Origin: an uncultured Eubacteriales bacterium
GTDB lineage: Bacteria > Bacillota > Clostridia > Oscillospirales > CAG-382
Assembly (NCBI GenBank): GCA_900548115.1
Contig: URJL01000002.1
Span: forward strand, 17,619 to 81,618
DNA length: 64,000 bases
Direction of reading: 5' to 3'
Made by a program: the position numbers and the translations under genes
Notes under the pieces: model-generated
What the model saw: the letters and a program-made list of their open reading frames with translations, nothing else
Told to the model about the DNA's origin: nothing
Database searches by the model: none
In this document: positions 17,957 to 27,191 of the stretch, piece after piece
Layout of the letters: every line of letters begins with the position of its first letter
Numbering within the stretch: the stretch's first letter is position 1

Positions 17957-19009
17957 TTGCCGAAATTAAGTGTTATCGTTCCGGTTTATAACGCGGAAAA
18001 AAGTCTGTCACGATGTGTTGACAGTATTCTTGCACAAACCTTTACGGATTTCGAGTTGATTCTGGTAAACGACGGATCATCCGACAGCAGTGCCATTCTC
18101 TGTGACGCCTATGCGGCAGAAAATCCAAAGATAAAAACTATTCATAAGAATGAAAATACCGGTCCGCTTCATACCCGTAAGGTAGGCTTTGAACAAGCCT
18201 CCGGCGAATATATTTCCTACATCGACAGTGATGACTATATCCATCCTTCCATGTATGAAATTATGATGAAGCCGATCGTACAATACAGACCCGATATTGT
18301 AATATGCGGAATTATGATGGAAAGCGAAGTAAAATCCATTCCGCTGTGTTCCGGCGCTCGGGAGGGAATATATGACAAGGCAAAACTTGTAAAAGAGATT
18401 TATCCCTTCATGCTTTATTCGCCCGCGAACGGACTCCCGCTTCTGTCTCCGAGCCTGTGCAACAAAATTTTTCGGAGAGAAATTTTGCAAAAGCCTCTTG
18501 CCGACGCAAATAATAAAATTTACTACGGCGAGGATGCGATTTGTTCGTATCCGTGTATTTTGGATGCAGACAAGATTTACATGCTGCCGAACGATTTTCT
18601 CTATTTTTATTGTATAACGCAGGAATCGCTTACGAACATGTACGATAAGCATCTTTTTGCCAAGCTTCCGGTTCTGATATCGGAACTGGAGCATGCATTC
18701 GATACACGTAATTTTTACTCGAAAACGCAGATCGACTGCTATGCGGCGGTTCAGCTTTTGGAAGCCGTGCGAAAAGAATTGCTGTTTAATACCGACCTGC
18801 CGCTGAATCAACGTATAAAGAAGGTACGTGAATATATCCAAAATCCCCGCCTGAATCAAGCGCTGTTTACTATGCGTCAACAAAAAGTCAGCCAAAAGAT
18901 ACGCTATAAGCTGTATCTTTTACAGACCGAACATATTTTTCTTCTGTACGGATTGTTTTTCTTGAAATACAGGCTTACATGTCGATCGGGAAAGCAGGAA
19001 AAAACTTGA
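17957..19009 (+). CDS. Family 2 glycosyltransferase
   Basis: This 350-residue GT-A transferase begins LPKLSVIVPVYNAEKSLSRC (Leu read as initiator), with DDGSSDS at about residues 38-44 and DSDD at about 90-93. YYGEDAICSYPCILD (about 193-207) is the usual acceptor-side motif with the catalytic-base-like ED. The start is TTG at 17957 behind AAAGGG. The longer frame that begins at 17693 runs through the preceding acetyltransferase gene and is not plausible. It probably adds another sugar to the lipid-linked repeat. Its stop TGA overlaps the likely TTG start of the flippase gene. Confidence 0.83.
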   Translation: MPKLSVIVPVYNAEKSLSRCVDSILAQTFTDFELILVNDGSSDSSAILCDAYAAENPKIKTIHKNENTGPLHTRKVGFEQASGEYISYIDSDDYIHPSMYEIMMKPIVQYRPDIVICGIMMESEVKSIPLCSGAREGIYDKAKLVKEIYPFMLYSPANGLPLLSPSLCNKIFRREILQKPLADANNKIYYGEDAICSYPCILDADKIYMLPNDFLYFYCITQESLTNMYDKHLFAKLPVLISELEHAFDTRNFYSKTQIDCYAAVQLLEAVRKELLFNTDLPLNQRIKKVREYIQNPRLNQALFTMRQQKVSQKIRYKLYLLQTEHIFLLYGLFFLKYRLTCRSGKQEKT

Positions 19010-20550
19010 GTTTGAATATCAATATCGAAAAATCAAAAAGACACGAGATCGGTCAGACAAAAGCGAATATGCTGGTGGCCATACTTTATCAGATTTCCTC
19101 TGCCGCGTGCGGTCTTATCCTTCCTCGGTACATTCTGCGCTATTTCGGCTCGGATGTCAACGGAATGCTCCAGACGATCGGACAGTTTCTCACCTATACC
19201 GTTTTGATGGAAAGCGGTGTGGGCGGGCTTGTTATGGCGAGCTTTTATAAACCGCTTGCGGAAAAGGACGAAAAAGCCGTATCGGACATTTTTCTTAACA
19301 CAAAAAAGTTTTTTGCCCGCATATCGTACGTGTATTTCGGACTGGTATTGCTTCTTTGTCTTTGCGTCAAATTCATTATCCGCACCGACTTTGACTTTCC
19401 GTACGTTGCGGGAATGGTTTTGATTTTGTCCTGTAACTATTATTTTAATTATTATTTTGCCATGGCGCACCGCATTTTGCTGCGAGCCGATCAAAAAATC
19501 CGCGTTATCCAGTCGGTTCAGATCGTCACGATGTTGGTGAATCTTGCCGTCAGTATCATTGCGATCAAGCTTTCGTGCGGAATCCATGCGGTAAAGCTCA
19601 TCAGCACACTGATTTATCTCTCGAATCCTTTAATTTTTCGCTTGTATGTTCGGAAGCATTATGCTATCGGGAAAGCAGTGTATGATGAAAATCGTACGAT
19701 CCCGCGAAAAAGCAGTGCCATGATACATCATATGGCTTTCTTTGTCCATGCAAATACCGACATCGTATTGCTTTCTTTATTTAATGGGACAAAAGAGGTA
19801 TCGGTGTATTCGGTCTACAATTCGGTCGTTTATACGCTCGAGAATTTCTTTGTTGCCATATCCGATGCGCTCTCGGGTTCTATCGGACAGCTTTTGGCAA
19901 CAAATCAAAAAGACAAGCTGCGGTATACTTTTGAAACATATCGTCTTGCCAATACGGTTGCAGCTACGTTTATTTGTGTTGCCGAAGCACTGCTCATCGT
20001 GCCGTTTGTCAGCGTTTATACAAAGGATGTGACCGATATTAACTATCTGCGTCCCTTGTTCGCGGGAATCCTTGTGACAGCTCAATGGTTTTACTGTGTC
20101 CGCATTCCGTACAACTGCGTGATTTATGCGGCCGGACACTATGAGCAAACAAAATTCGGCGCTTACCTTGAGGTGATCTTAAATCTCGGAATCTCGCTTG
20201 CATTGATAAAACCGCTCGGAATGGTCGGCGTCGCGCTCGGAACGGCAATTGCCATGGCAGCGCGCAGCGTCTATATGGCGTGGTATCTTTCCAAACAGAT
20301 CTTACACCGACCGCTGCATTTGTTTTTTAAAGAGATCCTGCTGTACGGCATCGCCGCAGCCGGCATATCGTTCGGGCTGCATCGTTTCATCCCGTCAACC
20401 GTACAAGATTTGACGTCATGGGTGATAATCGCTTGTATTTCTTCGGTCGGGGCCTTGATTCCGATCGCAATTTGTGTTATACTGTTTGACCGAAAGCATT
20501 TGTTTTCCATACTTGCACGTAAGAGAAATTCGAAAGGAGAGAGAGCATGA
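19006..20550 (+). CDS. Polysaccharide flippase (Wzx-like, MATE/PST superfamily)
   Basis: The 514-residue polytopic protein has about twelve to fourteen hydrophobic helices and the N-terminal motif ILYQISSAACGLILPRYIL. YFGSDVNGMLQTIGQFL follows, the usual beginning of polysaccharide flippases. It would move the lipid-linked repeat unit to the outer membrane face for the polymerase. TTG 19006 overlaps the previous stop as TTGA and has AGGA 5' of it. ATG 18979 is an in-frame alternative that would add nine residues. The gene overlaps the next by four bases (ATGA). Confidence 0.85.
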   Translation: MSLNINIEKSKRHEIGQTKANMLVAILYQISSAACGLILPRYILRYFGSDVNGMLQTIGQFLTYTVLMESGVGGLVMASFYKPLAEKDEKAVSDIFLNTKKFFARISYVYFGLVLLLCLCVKFIIRTDFDFPYVAGMVLILSCNYYFNYYFAMAHRILLRADQKIRVIQSVQIVTMLVNLAVSIIAIKLSCGIHAVKLISTLIYLSNPLIFRLYVRKHYAIGKAVYDENRTIPRKSSAMIHHMAFFVHANTDIVLLSLFNGTKEVSVYSVYNSVVYTLENFFVAISDALSGSIGQLLATNQKDKLRYTFETYRLANTVAATFICVAEALLIVPFVSVYTKDVTDINYLRPLFAGILVTAQWFYCVRIPYNCVIYAAGHYEQTKFGAYLEVILNLGISLALIKPLGMVGVALGTAIAMAARSVYMAWYLSKQILHRPLHLFFKEILLYGIAAAGISFGLHRFIPSTVQDLTSWVIIACISSVGALIPIAICVILFDRKHLFSILARKRNSKGERA

Positions 20551-21191
20551 AATTACCGCGATTGAAGAAAGGTCTGTTTGGATATACCGAAAGCAGCGTC
20601 CGCGACTACATAGAACGTGTGGACGATGAAATTAAAGCAAAAGTCGGGTTTCTCACGGATGAAAACACAAGTCTGCGGCAAGAATGCGCCGATCTTCAAA
20701 GGGCGCTCGCGGACGTAAAAGAGAAAAACTCCGCTCTTTCGGAGGAAAAGAACCGTCTCGATACCGAAAAAGAGGAGCTGGAACAGCGCTGTAAGGTGCT
20801 TTCCGTCCGCCTTGATACGCAAGAACGCCTCGCGTCGGAGATGAGAAGCGCCAAAAAGGATCAAGAAAAAGAACAGGGCGAGCTTGCCGATATTCTGATT
20901 GAAGCGAAAAAGTTTGCCGATGAACTGAAAACACAGGCACAGAACGACTATAACCAAAAGATCTCCGAGAACAATGAAAGAATTCACAGTGAGCTTTTGC
21001 GTGTCGACGCGTATATCGCCGATATCGATGCTTTGTGCGAAAGTCTTCAAAAGCTTAACAGTAGCTTCCAACAGGAGATCCGTGAGAAAAGTGCGGGCTT
21101 ACATTTTTTACGGAATAAGCTTTCCGATATGTCTGAGGAAAATGCGGAATCAACACCCGACACCGACAACAAGGAAGACGCGGCAGAGTAG
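20547..21191 (+). CDS. DivIVA-domain coiled-coil protein
   Basis: The 214-residue product begins with LPRLKKGLFGYTESSVRDYI, resembling the membrane-binding N-terminus of DivIVA/GpsB-type proteins (a loop with hydrophobic and basic residues, then FGY and a helix). Residues about 30-175 are strongly heptad-patterned (EEKNRLDTEKEELEQRCKVL and similar), predicting a long coiled coil. The C-terminus is acidic and disordered. DivIVA proteins sense curved membrane at septa and poles and scaffold wall or capsule machinery. Its ATGA overlap with the flippase gene indicates co-translation, so it may localise polymer export. The role is inferred. Confidence 0.7.
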   Translation: MKLPRLKKGLFGYTESSVRDYIERVDDEIKAKVGFLTDENTSLRQECADLQRALADVKEKNSALSEEKNRLDTEKEELEQRCKVLSVRLDTQERLASEMRSAKKDQEKEQGELADILIEAKKFADELKTQAQNDYNQKISENNERIHSELLRVDAYIADIDALCESLQKLNSSFQQEIREKSAGLHFLRNKLSDMSEENAESTPDTDNKEDAAE

Positions 21192-21204
21192 CCGCGAAAG
21201 CATA

Positions 21205-21233
21205 AAAAAGCAGAGGCAAAGCCTCTGCTTTTT
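21205..21233. terminator. Bidirectional terminator between the polysaccharide and FAS operons
   Basis: AAAAAGCAGAGGC-AAA-GCCTCTGCTTTTT. It has T or A runs on both sides, so it can end the plus-strand polysaccharide operon and the minus-strand accA transcript. Confidence 0.85.
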
Positions 21234-22009
21234 CATATCTGTCCGATCTTTCGGAATTTGTTGTAACGGTTGTTGAGAAGTGTCTCAACATCCGATTTTT
21301 TCAGCTCCGCAATGCGCTTTTTCAACTCAGACTTCAATTCGGCGTCGATCCTTTCCTGTGGCTTTTCGTTTTCGCGGATCACACAGTCGACCATGCCGAA
21401 CTTGTGAAGATCATCTGCGGTAAGCCGCAAGACCTCCGCCGCTTCATCGGCTTTGGAAGCGTCCTTCCATAGAATGCTGGCGCACCCCTCAGGGGAAATG
21501 ACCGAATATACGGCGTTTTCGAGCATGATAATTTCATCGGCAACCGAAAGCGCCAGTGCGCCGCCGCTTCCGCCTTCGCCGCATACGACCGAGAGGATCG
21601 GAGTTTTCAGCGTGCTCATTTCATAAAGGTTTTCGGCAATGGCAAGTCCTTGTCCGCGCTCCTCCGCACCGATTCCGCAATAAGCCCCGGGGCTGTTAAT
21701 AATGCAGAGGATCGGACGGTGGAATTTTTCCGCCTGCTTCATGAGACGAAGCGCCTTTCGATATCCTTCGGGATTGGGACAGCCGAAATTTCGCTTCATG
21801 CGGTCTTCGAAGCTTGCGCCGCGTTCCATGGCAATGACCGTCACGGGCGTTCCGTCCAGATAACCGATGCCGCCGATGATCGCTCCGTCATCCGAAAAGC
21901 GGCGGTCGCCGTGAAGCTCGGTAAAAGAATCGATCATGTGGGAAATATAATAGGCGCCGCCCGCCCGTTTGGGACTGCGGGCATTTTTTACTCTTTCATA
22001 CGCTTGCAT
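21233..22009 (-). CDS. accA: Acetyl-CoA carboxylase carboxyltransferase subunit alpha
   Basis: The 258-residue protein forms, with AccD, the carboxyltransferase that moves CO2 from biotin to acetyl-CoA to make malonyl-CoA. Diagnostic stretches are ELHGDRRFSDDGAIIGGI, RNFGCPNPEGYRKALR, SPGAYCGIGAEERGQ and CGEGGSGGALAL, the oxyanion-hole crotonase fold. The start is the ATG at 22009, preceded by AAAGGAGG. The frame reaches 22039, but that start lacks a site. It lies 19 bases after accD and is the last gene of the FAS operon. No accB or accC is present next to it. Confidence 0.95.
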   Translation of the reverse strand: MQAYERVKNARSPKRAGGAYYISHMIDSFTELHGDRRFSDDGAIIGGIGYLDGTPVTVIAMERGASFEDRMKRNFGCPNPEGYRKALRLMKQAEKFHRPILCIINSPGAYCGIGAEERGQGLAIAENLYEMSTLKTPILSVVCGEGGSGGALALSVADEIIMLENAVYSVISPEGCASILWKDASKADEAAEVLRLTADDLHKFGMVDCVIRENEKPQERIDAELKSELKKRIAELKKSDVETLLNNRYNKFRKIGQI

Positions 22010-22028
22010 GTCTTTTCCTCCTTTCGGC

Positions 22029-22835
22029 TCACGCGGCATGAAGTCGGAGCAGCTCGCCGAGCTTTTCTTTTAAGCTTTCGCGCGGTTCGATAATATCGCA
22101 AAAGCCGTGTGAAAGAATAAATTCGGCACTTTGGAAGCCGTCGGGCAGCTTTTGTCCCGTTGTTTGCTCCACGACACGCGCACCGGCAAAGCCGACAAGG
22201 GCTTTCGGCTCGGCAAGGATGATATCGCCCTCCATGGCAAAGCTTGCCGTAACGCCACCCGTGGTCGGATCGGTCAAGACCGTAATATACAAAAGCCCTG
22301 CATCCGAATGACGCTTGACGGCACAGCTGACCTTTGCCATCTGCATGAGAGAATAGACGCCTTCCTGCATGCGGGCGCCTCCCGAGGTCGTAAAGCCGAC
22401 CACGGGAAGCTTGTTTTCGGTCGCATACTCAAAAAGCCGTGTGATCTTCTCGCCGACCACCGTGCCCATGCTGCCCATCATAAACTCCGAATTCATAACG
22501 AACGCCGCTGTCTTTTGTCCGGCGATCGTACCGACTCCGCACGTAACCGCCTCGTTCTCTCCGCTCTGTTCCTTTGCGGAGGAAAGCTTTTCGTCGTATC
22601 CCGGGAAGGAGATAATGTTGCGGCTCACTCTTTCGCCGTCGATCTCCGAAAAGCTGTCGAAGGTAGCGGCGATCCGCTCCTTGGCGCTCATGCGGAAATA
22701 TTTTTTGCAGGACGGACAGATAAAGAGATTTTTGCGAAGTTCATATAAAGTGGTTTCGGTCTTGCAAGCCTTGCAGACCTTCGTTTCAAGCCGATCGTTT
22801 ACATTCTTTTTCAGATTTTCCAAAACTTTCAGCAT
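22029..22835 (-). CDS. accD: Acetyl-CoA carboxylase carboxyltransferase subunit beta
   Basis: The 268-residue protein is the partner of AccA. It has the N-terminal four-cysteine zinc ribbon (C21, C24, C40, C43, in VCKACK and ICPSCK), which binds mRNA/DNA and caps the active site. The crotonase-like core follows, with TTSGGARMQEGVYSLMQMAK, TDPTTGGVTASFAM and GFAGARVVEQT. The start is ATG at 22835 after GAAAGGAG. It is preceded by fabZ in the operon. In most clostridial clusters accC lies between fabZ and accD; here only 28 bases separate fabZ and accD. Confidence 0.95.
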   Translation of the reverse strand: MLKVLENLKKNVNDRLETKVCKACKTETTLYELRKNLFICPSCKKYFRMSAKERIAATFDSFSEIDGERVSRNIISFPGYDEKLSSAKEQSGENEAVTCGVGTIAGQKTAAFVMNSEFMMGSMGTVVGEKITRLFEYATENKLPVVGFTTSGGARMQEGVYSLMQMAKVSCAVKRHSDAGLLYITVLTDPTTGGVTASFAMEGDIILAEPKALVGFAGARVVEQTTGQKLPDGFQSAEFILSHGFCDIIEPRESLKEKLGELLRLHAA

Positions 22836-22863
22836 AGCGTTTCTCCTTTCCGGCAAAATCGCG

Positions 22864-23295
22864 TTATTTTTGTATTTTTTCGGCAGAGGCAAGCGCAAAA
22901 GAAAACTCCGCGCTCACACAAAGCGTATCGCCAACATATCCCTTGCCCGAGGCAAAGTAGAAAGGCGGCATTTTTCTCGTGATAACGCATTCGGTACGGA
23001 AAGTGTTGCCCGGTAAGACGGGGTGCTTGAACTTTACTTTATCAAGACCTGTAAACAGCGGCGTCGCGTTCGAATCCATCTCCTCGGCCATCAATACGCA
23101 GACCGACTGAGCCAGAATTTCGCAAAGGATAACACCGGGCGTGACGGGATTGTTCGGGAAATGTCCCTTCAAAAACCATTCGTCGCCCGTGATTGTTTTT
23201 CTTCCGACCGCTTTTCCGTCTACGATCTCCGCCGAATCCAACAAGAGCATATTGTCGCGATGGGGGAGAATGTGCTTAAGCTCTTCCTGTGTCAT
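22864..23295 (-). CDS. fabZ: 3-hydroxyacyl-ACP dehydratase
   Basis: This 143-residue hot-dog-fold enzyme removes water from 3-hydroxyacyl-ACP in the fatty acid elongation cycle. The catalytic pair is visible as H45 in GHFPNNPVTPG and E59 in ILCEILAQ. The N-terminal LPHRDNMLLLD matches the usual LPHRYPFLLVD with altered aromatics. The C-terminus contains KFKHPVLPGNTFRTE. The start at 23295 is preceded by AAGGAGA. It lies 11 bases after fabF. As the only dehydratase in the operon it should serve all chain lengths; FabA-type isomerase activity is not predicted. Confidence 0.94.
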   Translation of the reverse strand: MTQEELKHILPHRDNMLLLDSAEIVDGKAVGRKTITGDEWFLKGHFPNNPVTPGVILCEILAQSVCVLMAEEMDSNATPLFTGLDKVKFKHPVLPGNTFRTECVITRKMPPFYFASGKGYVGDTLCVSAEFSFALASAEKIQK

Positions 23296-23306
23296 GTTTT
23301 GTCTCC

Positions 23307-24533
23307 TTATTCGGGCTTTTTCAGTGCGATGCAGGCATTGTGACCGCCGAAGCCTAACGAATTCGAAAGGGCAAGATCAATATCGGCGTGTACCGCTTTG
23401 TTCGGTGTGTAATCGAGATCACATTCCTCGTCGGGTACGCGATAACCGATCGTCGGGGGAATAATACCCGTGTTCAGCGTGTGCAGACAAGCGATCGCTT
23501 CGATCGCGCCCGCCGCGCCGAGAAGGTGACCCGTCATCGATTTCGTCGAGCTGATATGGATCTTCTTTGCGTCGTCGCCGAAGGCTTTCTTGACGGCGAT
23601 CGTCTCGGTCTTGTCGTTTAGCGGCGTCGATGTTCCGTGCGCGTTAAAGTAAACCTTTGCCGCGTCATAAGAAAGCGTGCCGAGCGCTTCGGTGATCGCA
23701 CGTGCAGCAGAAGTTCCCTCTGTATCGGGCGCGGTGATATGATAAGCGTCGCATGTGCTTCCGTAGCCGACAATTTCGCCGTAGATCTTCGCGCCGCGGC
23801 GCAATGCGTGTTCGTAGCCCTCTACGATCAGCGCTCCCGCACCCTCGCCGATAACAAATCCGCTGCGCTCTTTATCAAACGGAATGGAGGCGCGGTCTTT
23901 GTCGGTGCTTTGCGTCAGAGCTTGGCAGTTGGTAAAGCCCGCAACGGCAAGAGGGGAGATCGCCGCTTCGACGCCGCCCGCGATGATCGCGTCGGCATAT
24001 CCGCCCGCAATGGCGCGGTAGGCTTCGCCGATCGCACTCGTGCCGCTGGCACAGGCAGTGGAGATCGAGATACACGGTCCGTGTGCTTTGAATTGAATGG
24101 CAATGTTGCCCGCCGCCATATTGCCGATCATTTTCGGAATAAAGAGCGGGGAAACGCGAGTCCAGCCGCGGTTCAAAAGGTTATCGTGTTCGGTCACAAA
24201 GGTATCAAAACCACCGATACCGGTGCCGAAGTAAACGCCGAAGCGCTCATTTTCGACCTTGCCTTCGACGGCGCTGTCCTCAACCGCCTGGCGCGCCGCC
24301 GCTATGGCAAACTGAACAAAGCGGTCGTTTTTGCGCGCAACCGATTTTTCCATAAAAGCGGTGGGATCAAAATCCTTTACTTCCGCCGCAAGCTTTACCT
24401 TATATTCGGTGGCATCAAAGCGGGTAATCTCGTCGATTCCGTTCACGCCGTCGCACAGATTTTGGCAAAAGGTCTCGGCGGAAAGTCCGATCGGTGTGAT
24501 CGCGCCGATGCCGGTAATGACAACTCGTTTCAT
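23307..24533 (-). CDS. fabF: 3-oxoacyl-ACP synthase II
   Basis: This 408-residue thiolase-fold condensing enzyme elongates acyl-ACP with malonyl-ACP. The Cys-His-His triad is seen as C161 (STACASGTSAIGE), H299 (FNAHGTSTPLND) and H336 (MTGHLLGAAGAIEA). The start is the ATG at 24533 (MKRVVITGIGAITPIG), after GGGAG. The longer frame to 24548 lacks support. It is followed at 11 bases by fabZ. Confidence 0.96.
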   Translation of the reverse strand: MKRVVITGIGAITPIGLSAETFCQNLCDGVNGIDEITRFDATEYKVKLAAEVKDFDPTAFMEKSVARKNDRFVQFAIAAARQAVEDSAVEGKVENERFGVYFGTGIGGFDTFVTEHDNLLNRGWTRVSPLFIPKMIGNMAAGNIAIQFKAHGPCISISTACASGTSAIGEAYRAIAGGYADAIIAGGVEAAISPLAVAGFTNCQALTQSTDKDRASIPFDKERSGFVIGEGAGALIVEGYEHALRRGAKIYGEIVGYGSTCDAYHITAPDTEGTSAARAITEALGTLSYDAAKVYFNAHGTSTPLNDKTETIAVKKAFGDDAKKIHISSTKSMTGHLLGAAGAIEAIACLHTLNTGIIPPTIGYRVPDEECDLDYTPNKAVHADIDLALSNSLGFGGHNACIALKKPE

Positions 24534-24571
24534 AGTATATTCTCCCAAATTTGATTCGTTTCGGATGGCAA

Positions 24572-25312
24572 TCAGATGGCAAGTCCGCCGTCTACCCGCA
24601 GTACCTCGCCCGTAATATAGGATGCATGATCGCTCGCCAAAAAAGCGGCAGCGTTAGCAATATCCTCGGGACTGCCCGCGCGGCGAAGCGGAATGTGTTC
24701 GAGATAAGCGTCAACATCAAGATTTTTTGTCATATCGGTCGTGACAAAGCCGGGGGCAATGGCATTACAGGTGACGTTTTTGGCGGCAAATTCGCGCGCC
24801 GTCGTTTTGGTGAGCGCAATAACGCCCGCTTTTGACGCGGCATAATTTGCCTGACCCGCCGTACCCATAAGACCCGATACCGACGCTATGTTGATGATCC
24901 TGCCGCTTTTTTTGCGGATAAAGGTTCGGCTGAGCGCACGTATCATGTAAAAAGCGCCCTTCAGATTGACATTCAGAACATCGTCAAACTCTTCGTCCTT
25001 CATCACCGCGATCAAATTGTCGCGCACAATGCCCGCGTTGTTGACCAAAATATCAACCGTTCCGAAATCGGCAAGAACGGATTTTACCGTGTTTCCGCAC
25101 TCCTCGGACGAGGAAACGTCACAGCGGTATATTTCCGCCTTGACCGAATAACGGCTCCGAATCTCGTCGCGGACCGCAAGCGCCTTTTCCTCGTTACCGC
25201 CGTAGACCAGGGCGACCGACGCACCGTATGCGGCAAATTTTTCCGCAATTCCCGCGCCGATCCCGCGCGACGCGCCCGTGATGACGGCAACTTTGTTTTC
25301 CAGAATGTTCAT
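24572..25312 (-). CDS. fabG: 3-oxoacyl-ACP reductase
   Basis: This 246-residue short-chain dehydrogenase reduces 3-oxoacyl-ACP with NADPH. The cofactor loop is VITGASRGIGAGIAEKF (residues about 9-25). NNAGIVRD (about 88-95), the catalytic Ser in NIASVSGLMG and YAASKAG (about 152-158) complete the active site. The C-terminal ITGEVLRVDGGLAI is typical of FabG. It starts on an ATGA overlap with the end of fabD, so the two are translationally coupled. Confidence 0.95.
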   Translation of the reverse strand: MNILENKVAVITGASRGIGAGIAEKFAAYGASVALVYGGNEEKALAVRDEIRSRYSVKAEIYRCDVSSSEECGNTVKSVLADFGTVDILVNNAGIVRDNLIAVMKDEEFDDVLNVNLKGAFYMIRALSRTFIRKKSGRIINIASVSGLMGTAGQANYAASKAGVIALTKTTAREFAAKNVTCNAIAPGFVTTDMTKNLDVDAYLEHIPLRRAGSPEDIANAAAFLASDHASYITGEVLRVDGGLAI

Positions 25313-26229
25313 CGTCCCACTCCTTTGAGCGCGGCAAGCGTGACAGACAGACTCTCGGCATTTTCGATATTGTAAACCGTGACGTCTCCGGATATTTTCT
25401 TAATCAGATTGTAAAGCGTCTTGCCCGCGCCGACTTCGATAAATGTATCGGCGCCGTCCGCGATCATATTTTCCACCGTCTCGGCAAAACGAACGGGATG
25501 GTTCATCTGCACCGACAGAGTGGGGAATACTTCGCCATACGGTTTTGCCGTAAAGTTTGCGTAAACGGGAAGTGCGGGAACTTTTAGCTTTGCTTCGGAA
25601 AGCACCTTTGCAAATGCTTCCGCCGCATCGTTCATAAAAGGCGAATGGAACGCGCCGCTCACGGCAAGCGGAACAAAGCGTCCGCCGAGCGACTTCACGC
25701 GCGACTCAAATTCACCCATTTTCTCCGAAAGTCCCGAAACGACTGTCTGCGAAGCACAGTTGAAATTTACGGGATATAGACCGTCAAATTCGTCGCAAAG
25801 CTTGCAAACCGTATCTTTGTCGAGCTTTAATACCGCGCCCATCGCCGTAGGTTTTTCGGTCTTCGCCTGCGCCATAAGCGCGCCGCGCTTGCAAACCAGT
25901 GAAAAGCCGTCGGTATAGGAGTACGCACCGCCGAAGGCGAGCGCGGCGATCTCGCCGAGCGAAAAGCCGGTACACATATCGGCTTTTATTCCTTCTTCGG
26001 AAAGAGCAATCGCCGCGGCAAGATCGGCAAGATAAAGACAGGGCTGTGTGTTTTCGGTCTGCTTCAGTTCTTCCGCCGTGCCCTCAAAGCTCTGCTTTTT
26101 CGTACCGGGTCGGATTTCCTCAGCAGAATCGTACAAGCTCTTCACGGCGTCGTAACGCTCGTAAAGCTCTTTTCCCATTCCGCTGTATTGTGCGCCCTGA
26201 CCCGAAAAGGCGAATGCTATTTTACCCAT
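25309..26229 (-). CDS. fabD: Malonyl-CoA:ACP transacylase
   Basis: This 306-residue enzyme loads malonyl groups onto acyl carrier protein. FSGQGAQYSGMGKELY opens the protein. The nucleophile elbow is TGFSLGEIAAL with Ser at about residue 90 (GFSLGE instead of the usual GHSLGE), and the catalytic His lies in SGAFHSPFM (about 200). The Phe for His change next to the nucleophile is a common natural variant and does not remove a catalytic residue. Its start overlaps the end of fabK by 13 bases and its end overlaps fabG by four. Confidence 0.94.
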   Translation of the reverse strand: MGKIAFAFSGQGAQYSGMGKELYERYDAVKSLYDSAEEIRPGTKKQSFEGTAEELKQTENTQPCLYLADLAAAIALSEEGIKADMCTGFSLGEIAALAFGGAYSYTDGFSLVCKRGALMAQAKTEKPTAMGAVLKLDKDTVCKLCDEFDGLYPVNFNCASQTVVSGLSEKMGEFESRVKSLGGRFVPLAVSGAFHSPFMNDAAEAFAKVLSEAKLKVPALPVYANFTAKPYGEVFPTLSVQMNHPVRFAETVENMIADGADTFIEVGAGKTLYNLIKKISGDVTVYNIENAESLSVTLAALKGVGR

Positions 26230-27161
26230 TGCGAAGCTCCTTTCAATACTTTTTCGGTCTGTTCGAAGATCTCTTCGATTATGTCTTTACACGTCTGTTC
26301 GCGGTTTACCATGCCGCTGATCTGCCCCGCAAGAAAACAGCCGTTTTCGGGGTCGCCGTCGACAACGGCAGCACGCAGTGTGCCCACAGCCATCCGCTCC
26401 AGCTCTTCGTCCGATATCGACGAATACTCTGCCGCGAAATAGCGCTTCGAAAAGGGGGATTTCAGGCTGCGCACGGGGTGTCCGAGACGTTTTCCCGTAA
26501 CAATCGTCGAGGTATCCTTCGCCTCCAAAACACGCTTCTTGTATTCCGCGCTGATTGAGCATTCAACCGCCGTCAAAAAGCGTGTTCCGAGCTGTACGCC
26601 GCATGCACCGAGCATAAGGCTTGCGGCGACACTTCTGCCGTCGTAAAGCCCGCCTGCCGCGATGACGGGAATGTTTACCGCGTCGCAAACCTGCGGAACA
26701 AGCGCCATGGTTGTAAGATCGCCGACATGCCCGCCCGATTCGCCGCCCTCGGCAATGACCGCGTCGGCGCCCGCGCGTGCGGCAAGCTTTGCCACGGCGC
26801 AGGAGGGAACGACGGGAATTACCTTAACGCCCGCTTCTTTCCACAGGGGAATATACTTTCCGGGCGTTCCCGCGCCCGTTGTGACGACGGGAACCTTTTT
26901 TTCGGCGACCAGTGCGGCAAGCTCCTCGACGTTTTTGCCGAGAAGCATAATGTTTACACCGAAAGGACGGTCGGTAAGGGTGCGGATCTTGTCGATCTCA
27001 CCGGAGACTTTCGCGACGTCGCCGCTCGCCGCCGAGAGGATACCGAGTCCGCCCGCCTCCGATACGGCGGCGGCAAGCCGCGCATCGGAAATATGCGCCA
27101 TGCCGCCTTGGAAAAGGGGATAGCGTATACCCAGCATATCACAAAGCTGTGTTTTTATCAT
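26217..27161 (-). CDS. fabK: Enoyl-ACP reductase II (FMN-dependent)
   Basis: This 314-residue TIM-barrel flavoprotein of the nitropropane dioxygenase-like family reduces enoyl-ACP as the last step of the elongation cycle. The N-terminal IRYPLFQGGMAHISDARLAA, the AEGGESGGHVGD loop (about residues 140-151), VIAAGGLYDG (about 171-180) and ACGVQLGTRFL (about 192-202) are family signatures for FMN phosphate binding. FabK instead of FabI is usual for this group and implies insensitivity to triclosan (established for the family, not tested here). A GGGAGGG site precedes the ATG at 27161. It follows acpP. Confidence 0.93.
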   Translation of the reverse strand: MIKTQLCDMLGIRYPLFQGGMAHISDARLAAAVSEAGGLGILSAASGDVAKVSGEIDKIRTLTDRPFGVNIMLLGKNVEELAALVAEKKVPVVTTGAGTPGKYIPLWKEAGVKVIPVVPSCAVAKLAARAGADAVIAEGGESGGHVGDLTTMALVPQVCDAVNIPVIAAGGLYDGRSVAASLMLGACGVQLGTRFLTAVECSISAEYKKRVLEAKDTSTIVTGKRLGHPVRSLKSPFSKRYFAAEYSSISDEELERMAVGTLRAAVVDGDPENGCFLAGQISGMVNREQTCKDIIEEIFEQTEKVLKGASQWVK

Positions 27162-27191
27162 AACGACCCTCCCATAATTGTTTTTGAAAAA

